From the NCBI GenBank assembly GCA_964370625.1, contig CAYJKB010000021.1, forward strand, positions 1 through 32,773: DNA of 32,773 bases, given 5' to 3'. Every line of letters begins with the position of its first letter. Position 1 is the first letter of the stretch. Of this stretch, positions 1 to 8,601 are shown one piece after another. Position numbers and translations under genes: made by a program. The notes under the pieces were generated by a model, which was not told where the DNA came from, made no database searches, and was given only the letters and a program-made list of their open reading frames with translations. Source of the stretch: CAYJKB01 sp964370625 (GTDB lineage: Bacteria > Bacillota > Clostridia > Oscillospirales > Butyricicoccaceae).

Positions 1-190
1 CTTAGGAGGGGTTTATTATATCCATTTAACTAAGAGGGCAAAATCTATTTCCATCTTACATTAAATTAAATATTATGTCAATAAATAATCTCCTTTAATT
101 TTTTATTAACAATTAATTATATTTATGCATAATGCTGTATTAAATATTATTATTTTGTATATTTTGCTAATTTTTCTTTTTTATGTAATT

Positions 191-220
191 TTGTATACTA
201 TTTTGTTTGTGCTTTATGAT
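191..220 (+). promoter_or_regulatory. Putative promoter of the oad operon
   Basis: TTGTAT (191-196) and TATGAT (215-220) are spaced 18 bp apart, and a TATAAT overlaps at 220-225. The site lies about 35 bp before the preferred oadA start. The -35 box is imperfect in an AT-rich region, so this is tentative. Confidence 0.35.
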
Positions 221-256
221 ATAATTAACTTCAATACTATTATAGGGGTGATTACA

Positions 257-1636
257 TTGAATATTAAAATAACTGAAACCGTATTACGTGATGCCAATCA
301 ATCTTTAGTTGCTACAAGGCTTTCTTTTGATAAATTTGAAAAAATTCTTGAAACTATCGACCAAGCTGGATACTATTCAATTGAATGTTGGGGTGGAGCG
401 ACTTTTGATTCTTGTTTAAGATATCTAGGCGAAGACCCTTGGGAAAGACTTCGCAAAATTCGTGCTAAAGTTAAAAACACAAAACTTCAAATGTTATTCC
501 GTGGACAAAATATGTTAGGATATAAACATTATTCCGATAATACTGTTCGTGAATTTGTTAAAGCTTCTATTAAAAATGGAATTGATATTATTCGTATTTT
601 TGATGCACTTAATGATTTTACTAATATTAAAGTTGCTGTTGATGCTTGTATAGAAGCTGGTGGACATGCTCAAGGTACTATTTGTTATACAAAAAGCCCA
701 ATACATAATCTTGAATCTTATGTTAAATTAGGTAAAGAAATTGAAGCTATGGGTTGTCATTCTATCTGCATTAAAGATATGGCTGGTATAATTAGCCCAC
801 AAGAAGTTTTTGAACTTGTAACTGCTCTTAAAAAACATTGTACGCTTCCAATTGCTGTTCATACCCACTCAACAACTGGTCTGGCTCAAATGACTTATCT
901 TAAAGCTGTTGAAGCTGGTGCAGATATTATTGACTGTGCAATTTCTGCTTTCAGTGGTGGTACTTCTCAACCTCCTACAGAAACTATGGTTTATGCTCTT
1001 GAACAATTAGGTTATGAAACTAATACTAATTGGGATGTTTTAAATGAAATCAATGATTATTTTTATCCAATCGCTGAGGATTTCTTAAAAGATGGTACAC
1101 TTAATCCTTATGTACTTGGAACAAAAACTTCTGCACTGATTTATCAAATCCCTGGTGGTATGTTATCTAACTTAATTGCTCAATTAACTGCTCAAAATGC
1201 ACTTAATAGATTAGATGAAGTTTTAGCAGAAACTCCAAGAGTTCGTGAAGATATGGGTTATCCTCCTCTAGTAACTCCTATGAGCCAAATGGTTGGAGTT
1301 CAAGCTGTTCTTAATGTACTTGCTGGTGAACGTTATAAAAATGTTACTAAAGAAATTCGTTCATATGTAAATAATGAATATGGCAAATCAGGTGCACCTA
1401 TTAATCCTGATGTTGTAAAACTTGTTTTAGGTGATGAAAAACCTTTCGAAGGTCGTTTTGCTGATACTTTACCTGATGAAATTGAAATTGCTAAAAAAGA
1501 ATTAGGTGATAGAGCTACTTCTAATGAAGATGTTTTATCTTTTGTAGCTTTCCCAGTTCAAGCTGAACAATATTTCGAACAACGTGAACTAAAACGTGCT
1601 TTAAATGTAACGTACACTATAGAAAAAGTTGAATAG
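257..1636 (+). CDS. oadA: Oxaloacetate decarboxylase alpha subunit (carboxyltransferase)
   Basis: Cytoplasmic carboxyltransferase that moves the carboxyl group of oxaloacetate onto biotin, giving pyruvate. I chose TTG at 257 because AGGGG (244-248) lies 8 nt upstream and the protein then begins NIKITETVLRDANQS, the normal family N-terminus. The frame stays open back to 125, but that stretch encodes only a Leu/Ile/Tyr-rich run of AT-rich DNA. The 459-residue product has RDANQS (metal-binding Asp12), CIKDMAG (Lys173, the site carboxylated in this fold) and VHTHST (metal ligands His202 and His204). It ends without a biotin domain, which is supplied by a separate gene downstream. First gene of a four-gene operon with oadG, the biotin carrier and oadB. 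A pyruvate carboxylase B subunit is the alternative, but the adjacent gamma and beta subunits favour the decarboxylase. Confidence 0.92.
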   Translation: MNIKITETVLRDANQSLVATRLSFDKFEKILETIDQAGYYSIECWGGATFDSCLRYLGEDPWERLRKIRAKVKNTKLQMLFRGQNMLGYKHYSDNTVREFVKASIKNGIDIIRIFDALNDFTNIKVAVDACIEAGGHAQGTICYTKSPIHNLESYVKLGKEIEAMGCHSICIKDMAGIISPQEVFELVTALKKHCTLPIAVHTHSTTGLAQMTYLKAVEAGADIIDCAISAFSGGTSQPPTETMVYALEQLGYETNTNWDVLNEINDYFYPIAEDFLKDGTLNPYVLGTKTSALIYQIPGGMLSNLIAQLTAQNALNRLDEVLAETPRVREDMGYPPLVTPMSQMVGVQAVLNVLAGERYKNVTKEIRSYVNNEYGKSGAPINPDVVKLVLGDEKPFEGRFADTLPDEIEIAKKELGDRATSNEDVLSFVAFPVQAEQYFEQRELKRALNVTYTIEKVE

Positions 1637-1648
1637 GAGAAAGTTTAA

Positions 1649-2011
1649 ATGACACTTACAATAACTGACGCATTATTAATTGCAGTTTCTGGATTATCTG
1701 TTGTTTTTATGCTTTTAATCCTTTTGCAAGGTTCTGTCCTTGTAACTTCAATGGTAATTCAAAAAATCCAAAAGACAAATCATGCCTCAAATTATAACAG
1801 TGTGCAATCTTTGCCTGATGCTCCTCATGCAAAGGAAACTTCTGATGTTAAATCATCTTCTAATAAAACTGAAATAACTGGTGCTTATAGCGGCAATATT
1901 TCTTTAGTTGATGTAGATGAAAAAACAGCAGCTTGTATTATTGCTATTGTTAGCGAGGAAACTAAAATTCCATTAAATGAACTTATAGTAACTCAAATAC
2001 GTGCTCTATAA
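1649..2011 (+). CDS. oadG: Oxaloacetate decarboxylase gamma subunit (OadG family)
   Basis: Small membrane anchor of Na+-pumping decarboxylases, 120 residues. One transmembrane helix covers about residues 8-35, followed by a polar linker (about 45-85). A short C-terminal segment, AACIIAIVSEETKIPLNELI, matches the ending common in this family. It probably holds the carboxyltransferase and biotin carrier to the membrane subunit. It starts 12 nt after the oadA stop with AGGAGA in between, so it is almost certainly co-translated with its neighbours. Assignment rests on size, topology and position because the family is poorly conserved. Confidence 0.8.
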   Translation: MTLTITDALLIAVSGLSVVFMLLILLQGSVLVTSMVIQKIQKTNHASNYNSVQSLPDAPHAKETSDVKSSSNKTEITGAYSGNISLVDVDEKTAACIIAIVSEETKIPLNELIVTQIRAL

Positions 2012-2057
2012 TTAAAGTATGTAAAGTTTTCTTAAAATATACGAATGGAGAAATTAA

Positions 2058-2450
2058 ATGAAATATATTATAACACTTAATAATAAAAAATATGAAGTGA
2101 CTGTTGAGCGTGGTAATGCCACTGCTGTATTTGTTGATAATGTTGCAGCTCCTACACCTGCAGCATCTGCTGTAGCTCCTCAAGCGGCGGCTCCTCAAGC
2201 TGCAGCGGCTGCTCCTGCTGTTCCTTCTGGAAATGCAAAAGAACAAGTTATCTGCCCTCTTCCTGGCACTGTTCTTAATGTATTAGTTAAGGAAGGCGAT
2301 AGCGTAAAAACTGGCGATGTTCTTTTTGTTGTTGAAGCTATGAAAATGGAAAATGATATTCCAGCTCCATGCGATGGTGTTGTTTCTTCTATTACAGTTT
2401 CTAAAGGTGTTACGGTAGACACAGGAACAGTTTTAGCCAACTTATCTTAA
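2058..2450 (+). CDS. Biotin carboxyl carrier subunit of the Na+-pumping decarboxylase
   Basis: Carries the carboxyl group on biotin from OadA to OadB. The 130-residue protein has an N-terminal beta segment (1-28), an Ala/Pro-rich flexible linker (about 29-58) and a biotinyl domain (about 62-130). The biotin-attachment motif is EAMKMEND, with Lys96 as the modified residue. The linker would let the domain swing between active sites. In Klebsiella-type enzymes this domain is fused to the alpha subunit; here it is separate, as in glutaconyl-CoA and methylmalonyl-CoA decarboxylases. A GGAG ribosome site lies 7 nt before the ATG. Confidence 0.9.
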   Translation: MKYIITLNNKKYEVTVERGNATAVFVDNVAAPTPAASAVAPQAAAPQAAAAAPAVPSGNAKEQVICPLPGTVLNVLVKEGDSVKTGDVLFVVEAMKMENDIPAPCDGVVSSITVSKGVTVDTGTVLANLS

Positions 2451-2464
2451 GGGGGTACATAATT

Positions 2465-3610
2465 ATGGATTTTTCATTTGTTGGTGTACTTCAAAGCATA
2501 TGGTCTAACTCTGGGTTTGTTGGTTTGTTTCAAGACCCACGTAACCTACTTATGATTGTAATAGCATGCGTACTACTTTATTTAGGTATTGTAAAAAAAT
2601 TCGAACCATTACTTTTAGTGCCTATTGCCTTCGGTGTACTTCTTGCAAATTTACCACTTTCAGGAATTACAGAAGCTGGTGCTACAGCCAAAGAGACAGG
2701 CTTATTATACATACTTTATCAAGGTGTGCAATATAATGTTTATCCATCACTTATCTTTTTAGGTGTTGGAGCTATGACAGACTTTGGACCTCTTATTGCT
2801 CGTCCTTCATCTTTAATTTTAGGTGCCGCAGCTCAATTTGGTATTTTCTCAGCATTTTTAATTGCCCTTGCATGGTTTGACCCACAGGTTGCCGCTGCTA
2901 TTGCAATTATAGGTGGTGCTGATGGTCCTACTTCTATTCTTGCAGCATCAAAACTTGCCCCTGAATATCTTCCAGCGATTGCAATTGCTGCATATTCATA
3001 CATGGCATTAATTCCGATGATACAACCTCCGTTTATGCGTCTTTTTACAACAAAAGAAGAACGTTCAATTAAAATGGAGCAACTTCGTACTGTATCAAAA
3101 GCTGAAAAAATTGTTTTCCCAATCGCAGTATCTGTTATCGTTATTTTATTAATTCCAGATACAGCACCACTTGTTGGTCTTTTAATGCTTGGTAACCTTT
3201 TCCGTGAATGTGGAGTTACTGATAGATTATCTGATACAGCACAAAATGCAATGATTAACATTGTAACAATTATGCTTGGTTTATCCGTTGGTTCTACAGC
3301 TAAAGCTGCTACTTTCTTGACTTTTGATACTATTGCAATTATTGCACTTGGATTATTTGCATTCTGCTTAAGCACTTGTGGTGGTATGATTATGGGTAAA
3401 ATCATGTGTAAACTTTCTGGTGGTAAAATTAACCCTCTTATTGGTTCAGCTGGTGTTTCTGCTGTACCTATGGCAGCTCGTGTTGCTCAAGTTGAGGGAC
3501 AAAAAGCAAATCCTTCAAACTTTTTATTAATGCATGCTATGGGTCCTAACGTAGCTGGAGTTATAGGCTCTGCTATTGCTGCTGGATTTATGCTACAAGT
3601 TTTTGGATAA
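2465..3610 (+). CDS. oadB: Oxaloacetate decarboxylase beta subunit (Na+ pump)
   Basis: Multi-spanning membrane subunit that decarboxylates carboxybiotin and couples this to Na+ export. The 381-residue protein has GGADGPTSI with Asp153, Tyr179 in AYSYMALIP, and NPLIGSAGVSAVPMAAR with Asn323, Gly327, Ser332 and Arg339. Their mutual spacing equals that of the essential residues I recall for Klebsiella OadB (D203, Y229, N373, G377, S382, R389), so the pump looks intact. AAGGGGG (2449-2455) overlaps the stop of the biotin carrier gene and sits 9 nt before the ATG. Last gene of the operon, followed by a strong terminator. The beta subunits of related decarboxylases are similar; substrate choice comes from OadA. 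Confidence 0.92.
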   Translation: MDFSFVGVLQSIWSNSGFVGLFQDPRNLLMIVIACVLLYLGIVKKFEPLLLVPIAFGVLLANLPLSGITEAGATAKETGLLYILYQGVQYNVYPSLIFLGVGAMTDFGPLIARPSSLILGAAAQFGIFSAFLIALAWFDPQVAAAIAIIGGADGPTSILAASKLAPEYLPAIAIAAYSYMALIPMIQPPFMRLFTTKEERSIKMEQLRTVSKAEKIVFPIAVSVIVILLIPDTAPLVGLLMLGNLFRECGVTDRLSDTAQNAMINIVTIMLGLSVGSTAKAATFLTFDTIAIIALGLFAFCLSTCGGMIMGKIMCKLSGGKINPLIGSAGVSAVPMAARVAQVEGQKANPSNFLLMHAMGPNVAGVIGSAIAAGFMLQVFG

Positions 3611-3625
3611 GGTTTTAAATTTACT

Positions 3626-3664
3626 AATAAACTGTAATGATTTTTCGTTACAGTTTATTTTTTT
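3626..3664 (+). terminator. Terminator of the oad operon
   Basis: A perfect 12-bp stem (AATAAACTGTAA at 3626-3637, TTACAGTTTATT at 3648-3659) with a 10-nt loop, running into a T tract (3658-3664) 15 nt after oadB. Confidence 0.85.
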
Positions 3665-3668
3665 GCAC

Positions 3669-3704
3669 AAAAAAGCTGTGACGAAATGTAATTTTCGCCA
3701 CAGC
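3669..3704 (-). terminator. Terminator of purL
   Basis: On the minus strand the arms at 3704-3693 and 3686-3675 (GCTGTGGCGAAA and TTTCGTCACAGC) pair over 12 positions with one weak pair. Six Ts follow (3674-3669). It lies about 55 nt after the purL stop. Confidence 0.7.
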
Positions 3705-3717
3705 ATTATTTGTTTTA

Positions 3718-3744
3718 GGGGTGTGACGTAATACGACACACCCC
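3718..3744. terminator. TGTGAC-type hairpin between oadB and purL
   Basis: GGGGTGTG (3718-3725) pairs with CACACCCC (3737-3744), with a further CG/CG pair inside. There is no immediate T run on the minus strand and only a delayed one on the plus strand. It may help end purL transcripts or protect their 3' ends. It resembles several other hairpins in the window. Confidence 0.5.
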
Positions 3745-3759
3745 CTTTATGTTTTTTAT

Positions 3760-6700
3760 CTATTTGAAGTATTTTACGCCACTTTCAAACAGTGGTTGAT
3801 ATTTTTGCCCATAAATATTTTTGCCTGTGTATGGTGAATAACGTTCACTATGTCCCATTTTACCTAAAACACGTCCATCAGGGCTTGTGATACCCTCAAT
3901 AGCACACATTGAGCCGTTTGGATTATAAAATCCATCCATAGTTACATCACCGTTCGTGTCAACATATTGGAAAGCAACTTGACCATTTTTAACTAAATCA
4001 TCAATCACATTCTGAGGTGCTACAAATCTACCTTCACCATGTGACATAGCAATCTCATGAATATCACCAACATTAGAATTAGCCAGCCAAGGTGACATAA
4101 CAGATGCTACACGAGTGCTAGAATACATTGATTGATGACGACCGATAAGGTTAAATGTAAGCGTTGGATCATTTTCTGTTAAATCACGAATTTCGCCATA
4201 AGGCACTAAACCAAGTTTAATAAGCGCTTGGAAACCATTACAAATACCTAGCATTAAACCATCACGATTGTTAAGAAGATTGTGAATTTGTTCAGTAATC
4301 GCAGGATTACGAAGGAAACTTGCAATAAATTTACCACTTCCGTCTGGCTCATCCCCACCAGAAAAACCTCCTGGAAGAATAATCATTTGTGCTTTAGAAA
4401 TTGCATCGTGAAGTTGTTCTGCTGAACGCTGTAAATCTTCATGCGTACGATTTTTTACAATGATAATTTCAGCATTACCTCCAGCGTTTTGAATAGCTTT
4501 TGCTGTGTCATATTCACAGTTAGTCCCTGGGAATACTGGGATAACAGCTGTAGGTTTAGCACATTTTACAGCTGGTGCTTTTGTGCTACGATTATTAAAG
4601 GATATAGCTTTTAAACTTTCCTCTTTTCCATCTATCGCAATTTTATAAACATCATCAAGTTTACCCATTGATGATTTTTTCATATCAGCAATAGTAATAA
4701 CTTCATCACTGATAATAAATTCAGGTTTATCAATAGTTTTACCAATTAGTAATTTAGATGGTAATTCTTCAGTAGTTTCAACAATAATTCCACCATAATT
4801 TTTGATAAATAATGCTTCAAGTGGGAAGTTAACATCAAATTCTACGCCAATTTCATTACCAAACGCCATTTTAGCGATACCTTCAGCAACACCACCATTA
4901 GTAATTGCCCATGCAGAAACAGCAACACCATTAGAAATTAATGTGTTTACTTCTTTCCACATTTCTTTGATTGCTGTGTAATTCGGTGTACCATCTTCGT
5001 TGATATTTGCATCAAAGCAATATAGGTAATTATCTGCTGATTTAAGTTCAGGTGAGATAATATTTTCTGCCTCTTGAGTAACAATCGCAAATGATACAAA
5101 CGTTGGAGGAACGTCCATTTCATTAAATGAACCAGACATAGAATCTTTACCACCGATTGCAGCAATTTTAAGATTTTCTTGTGCTGAATATGCACCAAGT
5201 AATGCCGACACAGGTTTTCCAAAACGAACTGGATCACGTCTTAAACGTTCGAAATATTCTTGGAAAGTAAGATAAACACGTTCAGGGTTACCACCAGCTG
5301 CAACAATTTTTGCAACTGAATCAATTACCGCAAAAGATGCCCCTAAAAATGGATTTTGTTCTGTTAAATAAGGGTCAAACCCAAAAGACATGATTGATGC
5401 TGTAGAGCAAGTGCCTTCAAGTGTTGGAAGTGTCGCAGCCATTACTTGAGTTGGCGAAGTTTGTGTTTTACCACCGAATGGTACAAGCACTGATGATGCA
5501 CCAATTGTGCTATCAAATCGGTTTATTAGACCTTGTTCCATTGCAACATTAAGTGTGCCTAAATGATTTATAAGTTTTTCTCCAACAGTAACACCATCTA
5601 CATCAATTAAAGCTGAAGGATTAGGTAATACTGGAATTTTAGCATCTACATGTTTAGAAACACCATTAGAATCTAAGAAATCACGAGAAATATCACAAAT
5701 AGTTTTTCCATTCCATGTCATACGAAGTCTACGTTCTTCTGTAACATCAGCTACTTTTACAGCTGTGATATTTTCTTCATTTGCAAGCATAATAAATTTA
5801 TCTGCATCATCTTTTCGTACAACTACAGCCATACGTTCTTGTGATTCAGAAATTGCAAGCTCTGTTCCATCTAGTCCATCATATTTTTTAGGAACAGCAT
5901 CAAGGTCAATTAAAAGTCCGTCTGCAAGTTCCCCAATCGCAACAGATACACCACCAGCACCAAAGTCATTACAACGACGAATAAGTTTTGTAACTTCAGC
6001 ATTTCTGAATAAACGCTGAATTTTTCTTTCTTCAGGTGGATTACCTTTTTGAACTTCAGCACCACAACTAGCAAGACTTTCAGCTGTATGACTTTTTGAA
6101 GAACCTGTAGCGCCACCACATCCATCTCTACCTGTAGCACCACCTAAAAGAATAACTACATCAGTTGCTTCTGGACGTTCACGAACTACATTATCAACTG
6201 GAGCAGCACCAACAACAGCACCGATTTCCAGACGTTTTGCAACATAACCTTCATGATATACTTCATGAACTAAACCTGTCGCAAGACCGATTTGATTTCC
6301 ATAGGAAGAATATCCAGCAGCAGCTGTACGACAAATTTTACGTTGAGATAATTTTCCCGCTAATGTTTCAGATAACGGAACAGTAGGGTCACCCGCACCT
6401 GTAACACGCATAGCTTGATATACATAGCTTCTTCCAGAAAGTGGGTCACGAATTGCTCCTCCTAAACAAGTAGCAGCGCCACCAAAAGGCTCAATTTCTG
6501 TTGGATGGTTATGTGTTTCATTTTTAAACATTAATAAATATTGATGAGTTTGTCCATCAATCGTTGCATTTACACGAATAGAACAAGCATTAATTTCTTC
6601 GCTTTCATCAAGATTTTTAAGATATCCACATTCTTTTAAATATTTTGTGCCAATAGTACCCATATCCATTAAAGTTACAGGACGTTTTGATGCTTTTTCT

Positions 6701-7488
6701 TCACCATAAACCCATTTTCTAGCGTCCAAATATTTATCAAATGCAGCTTTAACGATTTCATCATCAATTTCTGTGCTATCAATTTGAGTTAAAAAAGTTG
6801 TATGGCGGCAATGGTCAGACCAGTAAGTATCAATCATTCGTACTTCTGTAATAGTTGGGTCACGTTTTTCTGTATCACGGAAATAACCTTGTAAGAATTC
6901 AAGGTCATCAATATCCATAGCAAGTCCATAATCTCCTAAGAAAGTTTCAAGCCCTGCTTTATCTGTCTCAATAAAGCCTGTTAATGTTTCAACTTCTGTA
7001 GGAATTTCATAATTTGCAATTAATGTAGTAGGTTTTGCCATATCTGCTGTACGGCTTTCAACTGGATTGATTAAATATTCTGATATTTTTGCAAAATCAC
7101 TATCAGAAATATTTCCAAAAAATACATAAACCATAGCAGCTGCAACAATTGGACGTTTTTCAGCTGTTAAAAGTTCGATACATTGAGCAGCTGAATCTGA
7201 ACGTTGGTCATATTGACCTGGCAGTGGCTCTACTGCTAAAATGCGAGGACTTCCTTCAAAGCTAGGCATTTGTTCATCATATGCAATATCACATTGTGCT
7301 TCTGCTAATACCAAATCACGAGCTTTTCCATAAAGTTCATCTGCTAAACCTTCAATATCGTATCTTGCAAAAATACGAATACTTGAAATTTCTTTGATAC
7401 CAACTAGCGTAGTAAGTTCACTTTGCAGTGCTTTCGCTGCAAGATCATGACCTTGTCGCTTTTCTGTAAAACATCTTAAAACTGACAT
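3760..7488 (-). CDS. purL: Phosphoribosylformylglycinamidine synthase (single-chain)
   Basis: Fourth step of purine synthesis: FGAR + glutamine + ATP to FGAM. The 1242-residue chain contains every part of the enzyme. An N-terminal PurS-like region covers about 1-150. A linker has SDHCRH (224-229). Two AIR-synthase-like ATP-binding halves begin with ETHNHPTEIEPFGGAAT (324-340). A C-terminal glutaminase domain starts near residue 1015. The glutaminase triad is Cys1083 in GICNGFQ and His1213/Glu1215 in GHSER. The ATG follows AGAGGTG at a good distance. Low-GC Gram-positives such as Bacillus split this into PurS, PurQ and PurL; the fused form is common in Clostridia and proteobacteria. No other purine genes are adjacent. 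Confidence 0.96.
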   Translation of the reverse strand: MSVLRCFTEKRQGHDLAAKALQSELTTLVGIKEISSIRIFARYDIEGLADELYGKARDLVLAEAQCDIAYDEQMPSFEGSPRILAVEPLPGQYDQRSDSAAQCIELLTAEKRPIVAAAMVYVFFGNISDSDFAKISEYLINPVESRTADMAKPTTLIANYEIPTEVETLTGFIETDKAGLETFLGDYGLAMDIDDLEFLQGYFRDTEKRDPTITEVRMIDTYWSDHCRHTTFLTQIDSTEIDDEIVKAAFDKYLDARKWVYGEEKASKRPVTLMDMGTIGTKYLKECGYLKNLDESEEINACSIRVNATIDGQTHQYLLMFKNETHNHPTEIEPFGGAATCLGGAIRDPLSGRSYVYQAMRVTGAGDPTVPLSETLAGKLSQRKICRTAAAGYSSYGNQIGLATGLVHEVYHEGYVAKRLEIGAVVGAAPVDNVVRERPEATDVVILLGGATGRDGCGGATGSSKSHTAESLASCGAEVQKGNPPEERKIQRLFRNAEVTKLIRRCNDFGAGGVSVAIGELADGLLIDLDAVPKKYDGLDGTELAISESQERMAVVVRKDDADKFIMLANEENITAVKVADVTEERRLRMTWNGKTICDISRDFLDSNGVSKHVDAKIPVLPNPSALIDVDGVTVGEKLINHLGTLNVAMEQGLINRFDSTIGASSVLVPFGGKTQTSPTQVMAATLPTLEGTCSTASIMSFGFDPYLTEQNPFLGASFAVIDSVAKIVAAGGNPERVYLTFQEYFERLRRDPVRFGKPVSALLGAYSAQENLKIAAIGGKDSMSGSFNEMDVPPTFVSFAIVTQEAENIISPELKSADNYLYCFDANINEDGTPNYTAIKEMWKEVNTLISNGVAVSAWAITNGGVAEGIAKMAFGNEIGVEFDVNFPLEALFIKNYGGIIVETTEELPSKLLIGKTIDKPEFIISDEVITIADMKKSSMGKLDDVYKIAIDGKEESLKAISFNNRSTKAPAVKCAKPTAVIPVFPGTNCEYDTAKAIQNAGGNAEIIIVKNRTHEDLQRSAEQLHDAISKAQMIILPGGFSGGDEPDGSGKFIASFLRNPAITEQIHNLLNNRDGLMLGICNGFQALIKLGLVPYGEIRDLTENDPTLTFNLIGRHQSMYSSTRVASVMSPWLANSNVGDIHEIAMSHGEGRFVAPQNVIDDLVKNGQVAFQYVDTNGDVTMDGFYNPNGSMCAIEGITSPDGRVLGKMGHSERYSPYTGKNIYGQKYQPLFESGVKYFK

Positions 7489-7542
7489 AGTACACCTCTA
7501 TATAGAAAATTTTTTATTAATAGACATAATTACTTATATTAA

Positions 7543-7571
7543 ATTATACCTTTTTTTACATTAAAAATCAA
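7543..7571 (-). promoter_or_regulatory. Putative purL promoter
   Basis: On the minus strand TTGATT (7571-7566) and TATAAT (7548-7543) are separated by exactly 17 bp. The start site would leave a leader of roughly 50 nt. I saw no guanine riboswitch or PurR box in it. Confidence 0.55.
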
Positions 7572-7700
7572 TATAAATTGTATACATATTATTAATGCTT
7601 ATAAATTATTAATTTATTGATATAATAATATTGTGGGTTTAATTTTATTTTTCACTTTTTTGCATTTATTACTTTCTAATTGCCGTTCGACCTCTGGATT

Positions 7701-7801
7701 TTTGTATAATAAGATATACTTTCTTTTTATTACTTGCGTAACGGCAAGTAACCAAACGTTTTCACTTTTGGACTTGTCAAAAGTAAACAAAATCGCTTTG
7801 C
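7701..7801 (+). repeat. Left arm of the inverted-arm element
   Basis: Holds two small dyads: TTACTTG (7730-7736) with CAAGTAA (7745-7751), and ACTTTTG (7764-7770) with CAAAAGT (7778-7784). It ends in AAAATCGCTTTGC. The order and spacing match the reverse complement of the right arm, with scattered substitutions and short indels. Confidence 0.7.
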
Positions 7802-8074
7802 CACAATGTTTGGCAAGGCTGAATTACTCATTCTCTCTGCAGTCATCCTGTGTGCAGACATGTACGTAACGCACTCTGTGCTATATTTTATAAAAAGAGA
7901 AATACTATGGTGTAAATATGCAAGATTGATGTAAAGGCTGAGATATGGAAATCTTTTTTGCTACAAGGTACAATTTAAAAACAAATACAATCCAGTACGA
8001 AGTACGATAGTCACGCAACGCTTTCAACTGGAGGAGTACGTTTTAGCTTAATTTTAATGATTTGATGGCACTGA

Positions 8075-8176
8075 GCAAAGCGATTTTACTCCACTTTTGA
8101 CAAGCGAAAAGTGGGAACGTTTGATTACTTGGGGTTAACCAAGTAATGAAAAGAAAAAATAGTATTTATTATAACA
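8075..8176 (-). repeat. Right arm of the inverted-arm element
   Basis: The reverse complement follows the left arm closely: TTACTTG/CAAGTAA (8125-8131 and 8140-8146) and CCACTTTT/AAAAGTGG (8091-8098 and 8107-8114), then AAAATCGCTTTGC. The second stem is better preserved here than in the left arm, so this copy may be less decayed. Confidence 0.7.
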
Positions 8177-8247
8177 GCTAATTGCCGTCTTGCATAATAC
8201 TAGAGGCAAAGACAAAAGAAAAAATCATATTTAAAGAAAGGACTCTT

Positions 8248-8601
8248 ATGACTATAAAACTAATAATAACAGGAGCTTTGGCTGGCTGCGCTAATGGATT
8301 TTTTGGATCTGGTGGTGGACTTTTTTTAGTTCCACTTTTTATAAAATGGATAAAACTTGAAGTTAAAACATCTTTCGCAACATCTATCGCTGTAATTTTT
8401 CCACTATCTGCAATCTCTTTAATAGTATATCTTTTTAAAGGAGATGTAGATTTTATGTTTGCTCTCCCCTTTTTAGTTGGTGGGTTTTTTGGTGGTATAA
8501 TCTCTGGTAGAATTTTTGGCAAAATTCCTATCTTTTGGCTTCGACGTGGGTTTGGTGTGCTACTTATTTATAGTGGAATAAGAGGTTTATTTTTATTATG
8601 A
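8248..8601 (+). CDS. Half-size TSUP (TauE/SafE) membrane protein, N-terminal half
   Basis: A 117-residue membrane protein with about four helices. It carries the TSUP-type start GALAGCANGFFGSGGGLFLVP near residues 9-29. TSUP proteins export or import sulfite, sulfonates and other small organic anions; the substrate here is unknown. The ATG at 8248 has GAAAGGA 5 nt upstream. The frame also opens earlier at a TTG inside the neighbouring repeat element, but that extension has no ribosome site and is not family-like. Full-length TSUP proteins are about 250 residues with two similar halves. This gene and the next overlap by ATGA and appear to supply one half each. Confidence 0.8.
   Translation: MTIKLIITGALAGCANGFFGSGGGLFLVPLFIKWIKLEVKTSFATSIAVIFPLSAISLIVYLFKGDVDFMFALPFLVGGFFGGIISGRIFGKIPIFWLRRGFGVLLIYSGIRGLFLL

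Larger units (their letters stand above)
7676..8188. mobile_element. Non-coding inverted-arm element (MITE-like)
   Basis: This stretch fills the gap between purL and the TSUP genes and has no credible gene. Two related arms of about 100 nt (7701-7801 and 8075-8176) lie in opposite orientation around a unique middle of about 270 nt. The 11-mer CTAATTGCCGT occurs in the same orientation on both outer sides (7676-7686 and 8178-8188), as a target-site duplication would. The right arm touches its repeat; the left arm is separated from it by about 14 nt. No transposase is encoded, so any movement would depend on proteins supplied elsewhere. A structured repeat or RNA element is the other reading. 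Confidence 0.5.

Noticed and set aside
1..64. Possible end of a gene at the left edge, with AGGAGGGG near position 4
   Set aside because: Two frames stay open for only 10-20 codons and no start follows the ribosome-site-like run. There is too little to support a feature; 1-190 holds nothing else I can name.
125..256. Upstream extension of oadA by 44 residues
   Set aside because: The extension is a hydrophobic run from AT-rich DNA, contains a likely promoter, and the TTG at 257 has a good ribosome site and the family N-terminus.
5765..6386. Open frames on the opposite strand of purL
   Set aside because: They lie wholly within purL, lack ribosome sites and have biased composition. They are reading-frame shadows of a well-supported gene.
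7681..7700. GTTCGAC resembling a tRNA T-loop
   Set aside because: The flanking bases do not form a T-stem and no acceptor or anticodon arm is present.
7633..7869. Open frame of 78 codons in the purL-TSUP gap
   Set aside because: No ribosome site, Cys/Ser/Leu-rich with no fold, and it runs through the left repeat arm. It is best explained as part of the non-coding element.
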